A DNA stretch of 64,000 bases. Source: Chitinophaga barathri. Lineage in GTDB: Bacteria > Bacteroidota > Bacteroidia > Chitinophagales > Chitinophagaceae. The position numbers and the translations under genes were made by a program. This document shows positions 1 to 7,430 of the stretch, one piece after another; position 1 is the first letter of the stretch, and each line of letters begins with the position of its first letter. The notes below the pieces were generated by a model, which searched no databases, was not told the origin of the DNA, and saw only the letters and a program-made list of their open reading frames with translations. The DNA lies in the NCBI RefSeq assembly GCF_003807585.1, contig NZ_RMBX01000001.1, positions 186,001-250,000 of the forward strand, given 5' to 3'.

Positions 1-832
1 GTTCCAGCTGCGCCTGAAGATCTTCGAGGCCGGTGAGCTGGTACCGCTGCGTGCTGCTGGCGTATTTATGACCAGCCATGTACTGCACCTGCCGCACGTT
101 GTAGCAATGCAACCATTCCGTAATCACGCTGCCCCTGATCTGCTGCACGCTTTTGATGGCAGGATGTAGTTTTTTAAGCGCCCGCAACAACTTGCTGACT
201 TCCCCGCTCAGGTAATGCCCGTTCAGCAGCCGCATGCCCCGCATCGCTGGTTTGGATAACTCTCCGTGCGCCCGCACACAACGCTCCAGCTGCCGCATCT
301 GCACCGCTTCCAGCTTCAGCCGCCGCCCATTGTAAGCGCGCCCGCTCCGCACCTGCAGCATCCCTTCCCGTAACTGTACGTCCGTGATCTCCAGCCGCCG
401 TATCTCCCGAACGGTCAAGCCCTGGAACACCAGCAGCCCGAGTATCACCCGTCCGCACAGCGTAGAGCCGTACTGCTCACAATAATCACGGTACAGCGCC
501 TGCAAGGTGTCCATTTCCAGCATGCCCGCCGGCAACCGTCGCGGGATGCCCTTGATGTACACGCCGGCCGCAGGATTATGGCCGCCAACGCCAGCCGCGA
601 TCCGCCAGTCAAAAAAATGCCGCAGCACACCTAATACCGCCTTCACCGTTGCCCGGCTACAACCTTTGGCTTGCAGCCACCGCATACAATCCAGCAGCTC
701 CGTATAGGTCACCGCATCCGGGTGCAGAAGTTCCTGCCCCAGCCAGTCTATAAAAACCTGTAGATATTTCTCGTACGTGCAGATCGTGGCTGCACTATAA
801 CCATTTCGTTGTAAGTAATCCTTAAAACTCAT
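1..832 (-). CDS. Tyrosine recombinase 1 (left copy, 3' end outside window)
   Basis: This is the left copy of the 295-aa recombinase seen complete at 7431-8318. The ATG is at 832-830, and about 277 codons lie in the window before the C-terminal end runs off the left edge. It carries a SAM-like N-terminal core-binding domain and a C-terminal catalytic domain. Its stop would be expected about 56 bp left of position 1. It shares an ATGA overlap with the upstream recombinase gene, so the two are translationally coupled. See the right copy for the catalytic residues. Confidence 0.9.
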   Translation of the reverse strand, partial: MSFKDYLQRNGYSAATICTYEKYLQVFIDWLGQELLHPDAVTYTELLDCMRWLQAKGCSRATVKAVLGVLRHFFDWRIAAGVGGHNPAAGVYIKGIPRRLPAGMLEMDTLQALYRDYCEQYGSTLCGRVILGLLVFQGLTVREIRRLEITDVQLREGMLQVRSGRAYNGRRLKLEAVQMRQLERCVRAHGELSKPAMRGMRLLNGHYLSGEVSKLLRALKKLHPAIKSVQQIRGSVITEWLHCYNVRQVQYMAGHKYASSTQRYQLTGLEDLQAQLE

Positions 833-1728
833 AACGATGTATTTACAAGGTGCGTGTATAATTGTGTACTATCGAGGCTTTCATGACCCAGGAACAGTTG
901 TATCTTTTCCAGCGGCACGCCGTTCTGCAAAAGATGCGTAGCGATCGAGTGCCGCAGCGTATGCGTACCGATATTTTTGATAATACCGGCCGTTTTTGCC
1001 AGTTGCTTGACCCGGACATACAAAGATTGCCCCGTAAGCCCTTTACCCGTATTTGCGCCTAAAAACAGGCTTTCCGTGGAACGCTGCAATAACTGCGGGC
1101 GGCTTTCGGTAAGATAGGTTTGCAGGTGATAAAGATTCTGCTGCGTCAGTGGTACATATCGTTCCTTGTAACCCTTGCCCTTTCTAACGTACAGCAGGCG
1201 GCGGTCGGTGATAATGTCCGATACGGCTAGACTTGCGCCTTCGCTGAGCCGCAACCCGCAGCCATAGAACACCGCCAGCATGGCACGGTCACGTAGGCCT
1301 AAGATCGTTTGCCCGGTAACATGGTAGAGCTGCCGAACCTGCGCCACCGTCAGCCACACCGGCAGCCGCTGACCACCGGCCAGCCGCGGCAAACAAAAAC
1401 CTTCGCCGCTGCCGCCCGTCAGCCGCAGGTAACGGCTCAGCAGCGCCAGCGCCTGTACGTATTTATTGATATGCCCCGCACTGTGGCCGCGTCCCGTGCG
1501 GATACCCGTTTGCAATTGCAGGTGACCGATAAAAGCCGTCGCGGAAGCAGCCGTCAGCACATCCGGCGTAACATGCCCTTGTTGTTGCAGCCAGTACAGG
1601 TACTCTGCTGCGTGCCGCGGCAGGTTGTACACCGTAGTGGAGGCATAGCCCAACGTTTGCAACCACTGTTTAAAACTTTCGCACAATAGCCCGTAGCTAC
1701 TGCCTTGCAGTAAATAGGTTGATGCCAT
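829..1728 (-). CDS. Tyrosine recombinase 2, XerC/D-like (left copy)
   Basis: A 299-aa site-specific recombinase/integrase. I took the ATG at 1728 because the protein from there begins like a normal core-binding domain; an upstream start at 1812 would add 28 residues that look non-coding. The catalytic set is complete: R160 (GCGLRLSE), a beta-hairpin lysine near 183-185 (VRKGKG), H256 and R259 (HTLRHS), H282 (LGHES) and nucleophile Y291. It should cut and rejoin DNA through a 3'-phosphotyrosyl intermediate. It overlaps recombinase 1 by 4 bp and lies 65 bp upstream of the primase stop in the same orientation, so all are probably one transcript. Its target is unknown; I infer the RHS core motif. 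Confidence 0.93.
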   Translation of the reverse strand: MASTYLLQGSSYGLLCESFKQWLQTLGYASTTVYNLPRHAAEYLYWLQQQGHVTPDVLTAASATAFIGHLQLQTGIRTGRGHSAGHINKYVQALALLSRYLRLTGGSGEGFCLPRLAGGQRLPVWLTVAQVRQLYHVTGQTILGLRDRAMLAVFYGCGLRLSEGASLAVSDIITDRRLLYVRKGKGYKERYVPLTQQNLYHLQTYLTESRPQLLQRSTESLFLGANTGKGLTGQSLYVRVKQLAKTAGIIKNIGTHTLRHSIATHLLQNGVPLEKIQLFLGHESLDSTQLYTHLVNTSL

Positions 1729-1877
1729 TATTGGTAGTTTGATAAGGTGATAATGAGAGGAAGGGTAAACAATAACCGTATAGTTATCTTTTTTGGTGAA
1801 CCACCGGGCCACTGGCGTATTTTCCTTTGCTGTGGCCGCTTTCAGTGGCTCACTGCTGCAAGTGGTCCACTAGTGAG

Positions 1878-4532
1878 CTACTGAACCACTGAACGGCCTG
1901 ATCGCTCTTTTATCTTCACAAGGATGGCCTGCAACTGGCTGTCAATACTGCTTTTCAGCACCTCGTATTCATCCGCCCGTGCAATGGTGTATTCATAATG
2001 CCGGTAGCGGTTGCCGCTGCCTTTCAGGTAACCATAACGTTCCAGCTCCGACAGATAACGCTTCAGCGTAGCAGGCGCGATACGCAACTGCTGGCGGATT
2101 TCACGGGCGGTAAAACTGTCCTTTCCCTCCACCGCCAGCAGCGCCTTTAGCTGCTCCAAAAAGTTCCGCGTGGCTTTGGCCAGTTCGTCGCCTTTGCTGA
2201 ACAGCACTTCCTTTAACAGGTGGAACGCCGCCGTAATATCCGCCGGAGTGGTTTCAATATAAGGTTGGCCGCTGCCATCTTTCTTTTGCGCCCGCTGGTA
2301 CTGGTGATAGAACGTCACCGCCTCGATAAAGGCCAGCAACAGCGTCATCGTCCGCCGCGGCTTGAAGATCTCCGAAGGCAGCGTAATGTGCTGCGCATAA
2401 GGATTCACTACCCGTACCGGCTGCAGCACTTGCTGCACGCTACGTAAAAGAGATTTGATGGCCTGCTCCTTGCCGTGATCGACCTGCCCGGCGGATAATT
2501 TCGTTTGATAGGCCATGATCCGCCCGTCCTGCTCGGCCGAGCCATCCACGTACAGCAGCAGGCAGCGGTTGGCATTATCTTCATACAGCTTCTCCCGCGT
2601 GGTGCAGCCGCTCACGCTCACCGGGCCTTCCACCACCACTGTGATCGTTTTCAGGTTCCCCTTCGTGTCCTTGATCGTCACTGTCTTGGATATGCGCTTC
2701 TTGCTTTGCAGCTCCCGCAAGGGATATAAAGCACTCTCCGCGCCGTCCAGGTCTTCGATCAGCAGCAGCTTGTGCTTCAGCTCGTCCTGCCGGAAGTAAT
2801 AAAAAGCGTTCTCCGTCACCTGCGTGATCTCGATCTTTTCTTCAGCAGGGATCAGTTCGCTGACCTTCTCTTGTAAATACGTTTTGCCGCTGCCGCTCGC
2901 GCCGAGGAACATCACATGCAGCGGCGTGGCCTGCCTCCGGCTGCTGTACACCAGGTACGCGATCAGCCGGTTCATTTCTTCCCCTACGATGCCTGACTGG
3001 CCGATGTCTTCGCTGGTTCTTCTTAGCAGGTGCGGTTGTTGCAGGTACTGGATGGCGGCTTGCCGTTGCGCGGGCGTGAGCGCGGGTTTGCTCTCCGGCT
3101 TGGCTTGCAGCCGCTCCAGACGCTGCGCACGGTAGCTTTCCAGCGCACCCGTCAGCTGCGCCACCAGCGTCACCACCGCCTGCCCGTTCATATCAAAGGT
3201 CTCCGTGACCAGGCTCACCAGTTGCTGCACCTGCCCGTGATTGTACAGGTCAAGGCTGTGCCGCACCGGCAAAAACATGCCCTGCCGGTGTTCCACTTTC
3301 AGCGTCACCCGCAACCGGTCCAGTCCCGTCAGCCGTACACCACCCAACACGGTGACCTGTAGCAGTACACCATCATACACCAGCAACTCCGGGTTGGCCG
3401 TGTTCAGCCGCTCATTAGTTTGTAAAACAGGTATAGGGATAACAGAAGGTGTTTTACTTTCAATTGAAAAAGAAAAATGTAATGGCTGCCGCTGCGCTAT
3501 CAGATCGGCCAACACTTGCGGATCATCGTGGCTTTGCAAGACACTGTTTACATCCTCGCCATCAGGAAGCGGTACATGCGTGAACTGCACGTTCGGCAGC
3601 AGGCCGGATAAAGTTTGTGCGTGCTTGATCGTCGCGGCTTTGCCTGCTTCGTCTGCGTCTAGCATGAAGATCATCTCATCTAACGCCGCAAGGGTAATAA
3701 TCGCCTGCTGATGTTCATCGGTGAGCCCGTTCGTGCCGTACAACGCCAGCACACTGTATTGCGCGGCAATGGCCGGTTGCTGCAACAAGCTCGCCGCATC
3801 GATGATACTTTCCGTCAGGATCAGCTTTGTAGTAGCCGGTGCAGGATAGCCGGGATACAATCCCGTCCTGCCCGTCATATAAAAATGCCGCTGGTCGCTG
3901 TTATTAAAAATGCTGCGACCGTACAGGCTCACGATCTTGTGTTGCACATCTTTTAACGGGAAGATCACGCAATCCTTTGCCCATACGCTGTAACCACCGG
4001 CTGCACGGGGTTTGAGCAGACCGTATGTAACCATGCTGGTGACAAGATGATGGTTCTTGCTCTCCACATGCAGCCCGCCGCTGTTGTACCCGCACTCGTG
4101 TTGTTTGTAATCCAGCCCGCGTCCTTGCAGATAGTCCACCGCTTTGCGGGAGGCTGGCAATGCTTTCTTAAAAGAACTGAACACCTTGTTTAACACGGCT
4201 TCCCGTTCCAATGGATCTGTTGGTGGTTGAGCAGGAGCGGCTGGAACGGCCGGTTGTGGAAGCGCTCCGCCGATCAGGGATTTCGCCTTTATAATCGCCT
4301 CGTGTGTGCTGCACTTGTCCATCAGTTCTATGAACCGGATCACATCACCCGTACCCGCGTGACAGTTCGTGGAGAAGCAACAAAATGTATCCGTCTTCGG
4401 GTACAGTTGCAACGAAGGCGTTTTATCGTCATGGAACGGGCATAACAATCGCTGATGTTTATCCGGCCGCAGCCCATAATGGGCAACCACTTCCGCAAGA
4501 GAGAGCCGCGCCTTAAGCTCTTTGATCTCCAT
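1878..4532 (-). CDS. CHC2/Toprim primase-like AAA+ protein (left copy)
   Basis: An 884-aa protein of the type found on plasmids, phage satellites and integrative elements. The N-terminus has a DnaG-type CHC2 zinc finger (C31, H34, paired cysteines near 51-57), followed by a Toprim-like region with an ESIID motif and a later LDADEAG motif. A P-loop (GASGSGKT, about residue 545) and a Walker B-like LLLIEDLD follow. The C-terminus is a winged-helix-like domain. Together these suggest priming plus DNA translocation for replication of the excised element; this is inferred. I chose the ATG at 4532 (MEIKEL), which matches a normal primase N-terminus and overlaps the SymE-like gene by 20 bp; the longer frame to 4565 adds 11 unlikely residues. 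Confidence 0.88.
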   Translation of the reverse strand: MEIKELKARLSLAEVVAHYGLRPDKHQRLLCPFHDDKTPSLQLYPKTDTFCCFSTNCHAGTGDVIRFIELMDKCSTHEAIIKAKSLIGGALPQPAVPAAPAQPPTDPLEREAVLNKVFSSFKKALPASRKAVDYLQGRGLDYKQHECGYNSGGLHVESKNHHLVTSMVTYGLLKPRAAGGYSVWAKDCVIFPLKDVQHKIVSLYGRSIFNNSDQRHFYMTGRTGLYPGYPAPATTKLILTESIIDAASLLQQPAIAAQYSVLALYGTNGLTDEHQQAIITLAALDEMIFMLDADEAGKAATIKHAQTLSGLLPNVQFTHVPLPDGEDVNSVLQSHDDPQVLADLIAQRQPLHFSFSIESKTPSVIPIPVLQTNERLNTANPELLVYDGVLLQVTVLGGVRLTGLDRLRVTLKVEHRQGMFLPVRHSLDLYNHGQVQQLVSLVTETFDMNGQAVVTLVAQLTGALESYRAQRLERLQAKPESKPALTPAQRQAAIQYLQQPHLLRRTSEDIGQSGIVGEEMNRLIAYLVYSSRRQATPLHVMFLGASGSGKTYLQEKVSELIPAEEKIEITQVTENAFYYFRQDELKHKLLLIEDLDGAESALYPLRELQSKKRISKTVTIKDTKGNLKTITVVVEGPVSVSGCTTREKLYEDNANRCLLLYVDGSAEQDGRIMAYQTKLSAGQVDHGKEQAIKSLLRSVQQVLQPVRVVNPYAQHITLPSEIFKPRRTMTLLLAFIEAVTFYHQYQRAQKKDGSGQPYIETTPADITAAFHLLKEVLFSKGDELAKATRNFLEQLKALLAVEGKDSFTAREIRQQLRIAPATLKRYLSELERYGYLKGSGNRYRHYEYTIARADEYEVLKSSIDSQLQAILVKIKERSGRSVVQ

Positions 4533-4725
4533 TGGTAGAGAGGTTTTTGATCTCCAGGTAACCATCGCTTACGGTGATCTCTAGCTGGTCGCCGATAGCA
4601 AAACCGGCCTGCGCCAGCCAAACCCCGCTCAGGTTCAGCCACGGTAAATATTTATCGCCCCTGTCACGAGGATGCGCTTTTGCACCTACCTTTATCAGGC
4701 GCATATTGTTAACCTTGCGTACCAT
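4513..4725 (-). CDS. SymE-like small protein (left copy)
   Basis: A 70-aa protein read from the ATG at 4725. The segment LSGVWLAQAGFAIGDQLEI is the signature of the SymE toxin family, an AbrB/SpoVT-like beta-barrel fold first described as an SOS-induced toxin in E. coli. The gene is first in the minus-strand operon, directly behind a strong promoter/operator, and its end overlaps the primase start by 20 bp. It could be a toxin or a small DNA/RNA-binding regulator of the element; many SymE homologues are uncharacterised. No antisense RNA of the SymR type can be demonstrated from the sequence. Confidence 0.8.
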   Translation of the reverse strand: MVRKVNNMRLIKVGAKAHPRDRGDKYLPWLNLSGVWLAQAGFAIGDQLEITVSDGYLEIKNLSTNGDQRA

Positions 4726-4740
4726 GTGGAAAAATATTTG

Positions 4741-4789
4741 ATTAGAACTTATCCGTTTCAAAGATAACGGATACTTTCTAATCAACAAA
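4741..4789 (-). promoter_or_regulatory. Bacteroidota promoter with overlapping dyad operator (left copy)
   Basis: On the minus strand, TTTG (4789-4786), a 19-bp spacer and TATCTTTG (4766-4759) match the Bacteroidota TTTG-N19-TAnnTTTG promoter exactly. It is overlapped by an inverted repeat: attagaacttatccgtt at 4741-4757 and its partner at 4766-4782, 15 of 17 positions paired, centred on the -7 box. The dyad would cover the -7 box and the start point. The divergent XRE gene 85 bp away is the obvious repressor candidate. Confidence 0.8.
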
Positions 4790-4799
4790 ATTATTCCGT

Positions 4800-4831
4800 T
4801 TTGTTAACAACAATTATGTTCCATAATTTCG
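4800..4831 (+). promoter_or_regulatory. Probable promoter of XRE-DUF416 operon (left copy)
   Basis: TTTG at 4800-4803, a 20-bp spacer and TAATTTCG at 4824-4831 come within one base of the Bacteroidota -7 consensus and one base of usual spacing. The box ends 35 bp before the XRE start codon. It sits back to back with the minus-strand promoter, a phage-like genetic-switch layout. Confidence 0.5.
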
Positions 4832-4866
4832 GCCTGCGACCGGTTTGGCCGTTTTAATCAGTACGT

Positions 4867-5196
4867 ATGAGTTTTGGTAAACGTTTGTTAGAAGCCCGTA
4901 AAAAGAAAGGTATCAGCCAGGAAGAGATGGCCTCTCACCTCGGCACCAAAGGGCCGGCTATCGGTAGATATGAGCGGGATGAGATGAAGCCGTCCATTGA
5001 TGCAGCGACTAAAATGGCGAAGGTGTTGGGCGTGTCGCTAGACTGGCTTGTCGGCATCACCGATATGGAACTGGATGCCGCTACCCTCGGCAGGATACAG
5101 GATATCAATAAACTCTCCTTAAAAGACAAAGAACTCGTCTTCGAGTTCCTCGATTCATTTATCGCTAACAGGAAAATTAAAAATGTTCTGCAATAA
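4867..5196 (+). CDS. XRE-family transcriptional regulator (left copy)
   Basis: A 109-aa protein with an N-terminal Cro/CI-type helix-turn-helix (residues about 3-60; FGKRLLEARKKKGISQEEMA followed by IGRYERDEMKPS and LGVSLDWLVG). The C-terminal third is helical and may be a dimerisation tail. It is transcribed away from the SymE-primase-recombinase operon. The near-perfect dyad at 4741-4782 lies in the shared intergenic region, so I infer that this protein represses the element's mobility genes. DUF416 starts 8 bp after its stop, so the two are co-transcribed. Confidence 0.92.
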   Translation: MSFGKRLLEARKKKGISQEEMASHLGTKGPAIGRYERDEMKPSIDAATKMAKVLGVSLDWLVGITDMELDAATLGRIQDINKLSLKDKELVFEFLDSFIANRKIKNVLQ

Positions 5197-5204
5197 ATGC
5201 TTAT

Positions 5205-5795
5205 ATGGGAATAAAAGAATTGGATAAACTAAAAGATTGGGATTTTCACAAACAAGCGGCCTTCGCTTACCTCACCTGTGTACGACTTTATCCCAACTAT
5301 GTATATTTCTCTCTAAATTATGGATTCGGTAATCCTTCAATACTTAGAGAAGCGATAGAATATATTTACGACAATCTCTTTGAACAAAATACAGATAAAA
5401 ATAAAATACAGGCTATAGTTCAAAAAGTAGAAGAAAATACACCAGATACGGGAGATTTCAGTGTGATATTCGTTTCTTCTGCCCTGGATGCCTGTACCGC
5501 CATTTTGGATAGCTTAGATTTTTTAATCCATAAAGACTTTTCAAAAATACAGTCCATATCTACCTATGGAACAGATACCGTCGATATGTATATTCAAGAA
5601 TTAGAAAATCTTGATTTTAATACCGACAAAGACTTCCAGAATAAAATAGACAATCATCCTTTAATGAAGAAAGAAATTGCTATCCAAATAGGCATCATTG
5701 GTTTCTTAAACAATAGCAAAACATTGGATTATGGAGATATACAAACATTACTTAAACTTCAAGAAAATGAAAAAAGAGGTAGCTTAAATTTATAA
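5205..5795 (+). CDS. DUF416 (YjaG-like) protein, candidate immunity factor (left copy)
   Basis: A 196-aa acidic helical protein. It matches my memory of E. coli YjaG (DUF416) in the LYPNY...F...GFG block and the SALDACTAI block, and its length is typical for the family. DUF416 has no established biochemical role. Here it lies convergent to, and about 30 bp from, an RHS deaminase-type tip, in an operon with the XRE regulator. Position next to a toxin tip makes it the best immunity candidate, although immunity genes normally lie downstream in the same orientation. That role is inference only. Confidence 0.85.
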   Translation: MGIKELDKLKDWDFHKQAAFAYLTCVRLYPNYVYFSLNYGFGNPSILREAIEYIYDNLFEQNTDKNKIQAIVQKVEENTPDTGDFSVIFVSSALDACTAILDSLDFLIHKDFSKIQSISTYGTDTVDMYIQELENLDFNTDKDFQNKIDNHPLMKKEIAIQIGIIGFLNNSKTLDYGDIQTLLKLQENEKRGSLNL

Positions 5796-5808
5796 AACTA
5801 CCTCTTTT
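5772..5808. terminator. Bidirectional terminator between DUF416 and RHS tip (left copy)
   Basis: An 11-bp perfect stem (aaaagaggtag at 5772-5782 pairs with 5798-5808) with a 15-nt loop. A-rich and T-rich flanks make it usable from both sides. It overlaps the DUF416 stop codon and separates the convergent genes. Confidence 0.75.
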
Positions 5809-5824
5809 AAAGTAAGCTAAAAGG

Positions 5825-6742
5825 TCATTGACCAGGTATTATTGGCTTCTTCACAAATGTAGCGTCAACCGGCTGCGGTGGCGGCACTACCTTCAATGGA
5901 CTCGCAGGAACCGCGCCTGCATTATTTATCGCAACTGCACAACCAGGGCAAATAGGCCTGCTCGCCGCAACTGCACTTACCGTCATACTATTTGCCTGTG
6001 CATAATTTAACACCGTTACTTCCGCATGACCCTGTCCCGATACAGCAATCTCTCCAGGATTGAGCGCAGCTCTCTGGGCTGGTCTTAATCGAGCCTCACT
6101 AGAACCAACTAAAGTTACAGAATTCCCTTCTGCTGTTGTCGCAGATGCCACTGCGGTAGTAGTCCTGGATTGCGTTGCCGCAGGTAAAGTACCGTGTATT
6201 TCTGTTGCTCTCGCCGCAAGACTAACCTCCCCAACTTCAACTGAAGCAGAAACCGTACGGCCAATACTTCGAGTTCCGACGGTCATCAGACTTCCTGAAC
6301 CCATCCCCTCTGTCATTACTCCCGCTAAATATAAGACGGTAAATTGTCCCAACATGAGACCAGCTCCCTTATATACTTCAGGGTTTTTAGCAGCCTCGCC
6401 CATGTCTTGTGCAAATTCCTTCCCGCTATAACTTTTGGTGATCCCCGTACTGCCTAAAAGCTTTGCTTTGAAAAATTCTGCATTTATACTTAGACCTTCC
6501 AATCCTTCCAGTTCCACATGCGCAGTAACCTTATTCTCGGAAAATGCGTATGTTGAGTTATGAACATACTTTTCTGAAAGAGGATCAACCTGTATAAACC
6601 TTCCTATCTGCGGATCATGGTTCCTCCATTTAAAACCATACCAGTTAAGTCCCAAATCATCATCCAAAGGCTGCCCCTGGAATAGCTGGTTCTTATTGAT
6701 GGGATTGTATATCGCTCTACTTGATATCCCCGCCATGGTCAA
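5825..6742 (-). pseudogene. Orphan RHS C-terminal tip (core end plus deaminase-type domain)
   Basis: This 305-codon frame is identical to the last 305 codons of the full RHS gene at 13311-17759. It keeps the end of the RHS core (DLGLNWYGFKWRNHDPQIGR, then FIQVDP) and the toxin-like tip with HAE (residues 239-241) and CPGC (265-268). The signal peptide and core are missing. Position 6742 is a TTG that encodes Leu of YYPFGLTM in the full gene, and the first ATG is at 6736. Reading upstream in frame gives YYPFG, then 15 unrelated residues, then a TAA at 6807-6805, so no normal start exists. It is best read as a silent tip. A weak promoter-like sequence upstream leaves leaky expression possible. 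Confidence 0.9.
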
Positions 6743-6805
6743 CCCGAATGGATAATAATTACCGCCTTCCCCGCACTGTTAGCAACTTTTTCAAAGAACC
6801 GGTTT

Positions 6806-6836
6806 TAAAGATATAGGTTTTTATTTTCAATTGAAA
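6806..6836 (-). promoter_or_regulatory. Weak promoter-like sequence reading into the orphan tip
   Basis: On the minus strand, TTTC (6836-6833), a 19-bp spacer and TATCTTTA (6813-6806) each differ by one base from the Bacteroidota consensus. It points at the orphan RHS tip 64 bp away. A palindrome TTTTCAATTGAAAA at 6824-6837 overlaps it. Confidence 0.3.
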
Positions 6837-6862
6837 AAAACAAAAGGGAGGGGCAAAAAACA

Positions 6863-6938
6863 CATCCATAGCGGGTGAAGGCGGCATTGGAGGCGTTGAA
6901 CAGGAAGCGCCTTGCGCCGCCTTCGCCCGCTATGGATG
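6863..6938. repeat. 22-bp inverted repeat with 32-nt loop
   Basis: The arm catccatagcgggtgaaggcgg is split here as positions 6863-6884 and pairs with 6917-6938. There is a single mismatch (t/c at 6876), which would be a G:U-type pair in one strand. This is the strongest hairpin in the junction segment and could extrude as single-stranded DNA. Confidence 0.8.
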
Positions 6939-7186
6939 CGCCAAGACTGCACTGCCGCCGATCAGGGAACTACCGCCCCCGTTCGCGGCAGGTCGTGTTC
7001 TTCCGCTCGTCCCTGATCTACCGCCCCTCCGCTGCATTTTCATCCGCTCTGATCCATCCGCTTCCGCCACCACCACCGCCATGCGGCGCAGGGTCCGGGG
7101 GCGGGAGTGTGAGCGAAGCGAATACGGAGCCACCGGTCACCCTGCGCCGCCGGCAGGTGGCGGACAGATATGAGGCAGAGGAGGGA

Positions 7187-7205
7187 TTTGCGCGCTTCGC
7201 GCAAA
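7187..7205. repeat. 8-bp perfect hairpin
   Basis: tttgcgcg (7187-7194), loop ctt, cgcgcaaa (7198-7205). It is a compact GC-rich hairpin in the non-coding junction segment with no T-run beside it, so it is not an obvious terminator. Confidence 0.7.
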
Positions 7206-7227
7206 GACCGGGAGCTGCCCGAACGAA

Positions 7228-7310
7228 GGGCATGGGAAGGGCGGCCACAAGGGAACGCAGCCGGTAACAGGGAACCTTCGCTCCAGTACACCCGCGCCCT
7301 TCCCATGCCC
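7228..7310. repeat. 16-bp perfect inverted repeat
   Basis: gggcatgggaagggcg at 7228-7243 is the exact reverse complement of 7295-7310; 51 bp lie between the arms. It may be a protein-binding pair of sites or part of a larger foldback in the junction segment. Confidence 0.75.
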
Positions 7311-7430
7311 GCAGTGAGACCGCTTTTCCTGGCCTTGTGATGAGGGAACCTTGCGGGTTAACAGGGATTTTTGCCCATGCTCTTTGTGCCGGGAGAACGT
7401 GGTGAGTTATAGGGATTTTAATGTTTGTTG

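Larger units (their letters stand above)
1..6759. repeat. Left copy of long direct repeat (offset 7,486 bp)
   Basis: Bases 1-6759 reappear at 7487-14245. All encoded proteins in the two stretches read the same, and the nucleotide lines I compared by eye, including both ends, match. The copies part at 6759/14245, inside the codons for the RHS motif YYPFG. The left boundary lies outside the window, so the repeat is probably longer. Identity this high means a very recent event or an assembly duplication. Confidence 0.97.
6760..7430. other. GC-rich non-coding junction segment of the element
   Basis: Between the end of the left copy and the recombinase 1 stop I see no credible gene; the frames here are short, proline/arginine-rich and unlike known proteins. 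The segment has a poly-A/T-rich first 100 bp, then a GC-rich stretch with several strong inverted repeats (6863-6938, 7187-7205, 7228-7310), followed by two agggaacctt-type repeats near 7269 and 7344. Such a concentration of secondary structure beside recombinase and primase genes suggests a cis-acting site (attachment, single-strand origin or transfer origin). That role is inferred. Confidence 0.6.

Noticed and set aside
3458..6837. Shared TTTCAATTGAAAA at 3458-3470 and 6825-6837 as a recombinase binding pair
   Set aside because: One copy lies inside the primase coding sequence and the motif is short and AT-rich. Coincidence is more likely than a functional pair.
6875..7306. Several 60-130-codon frames in the junction segment
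   Set aside because: They overlap each other on both strands, are rich in Pro, Arg and Gly because of the GC content, and cross the inverted repeats. I treat the segment as non-coding.
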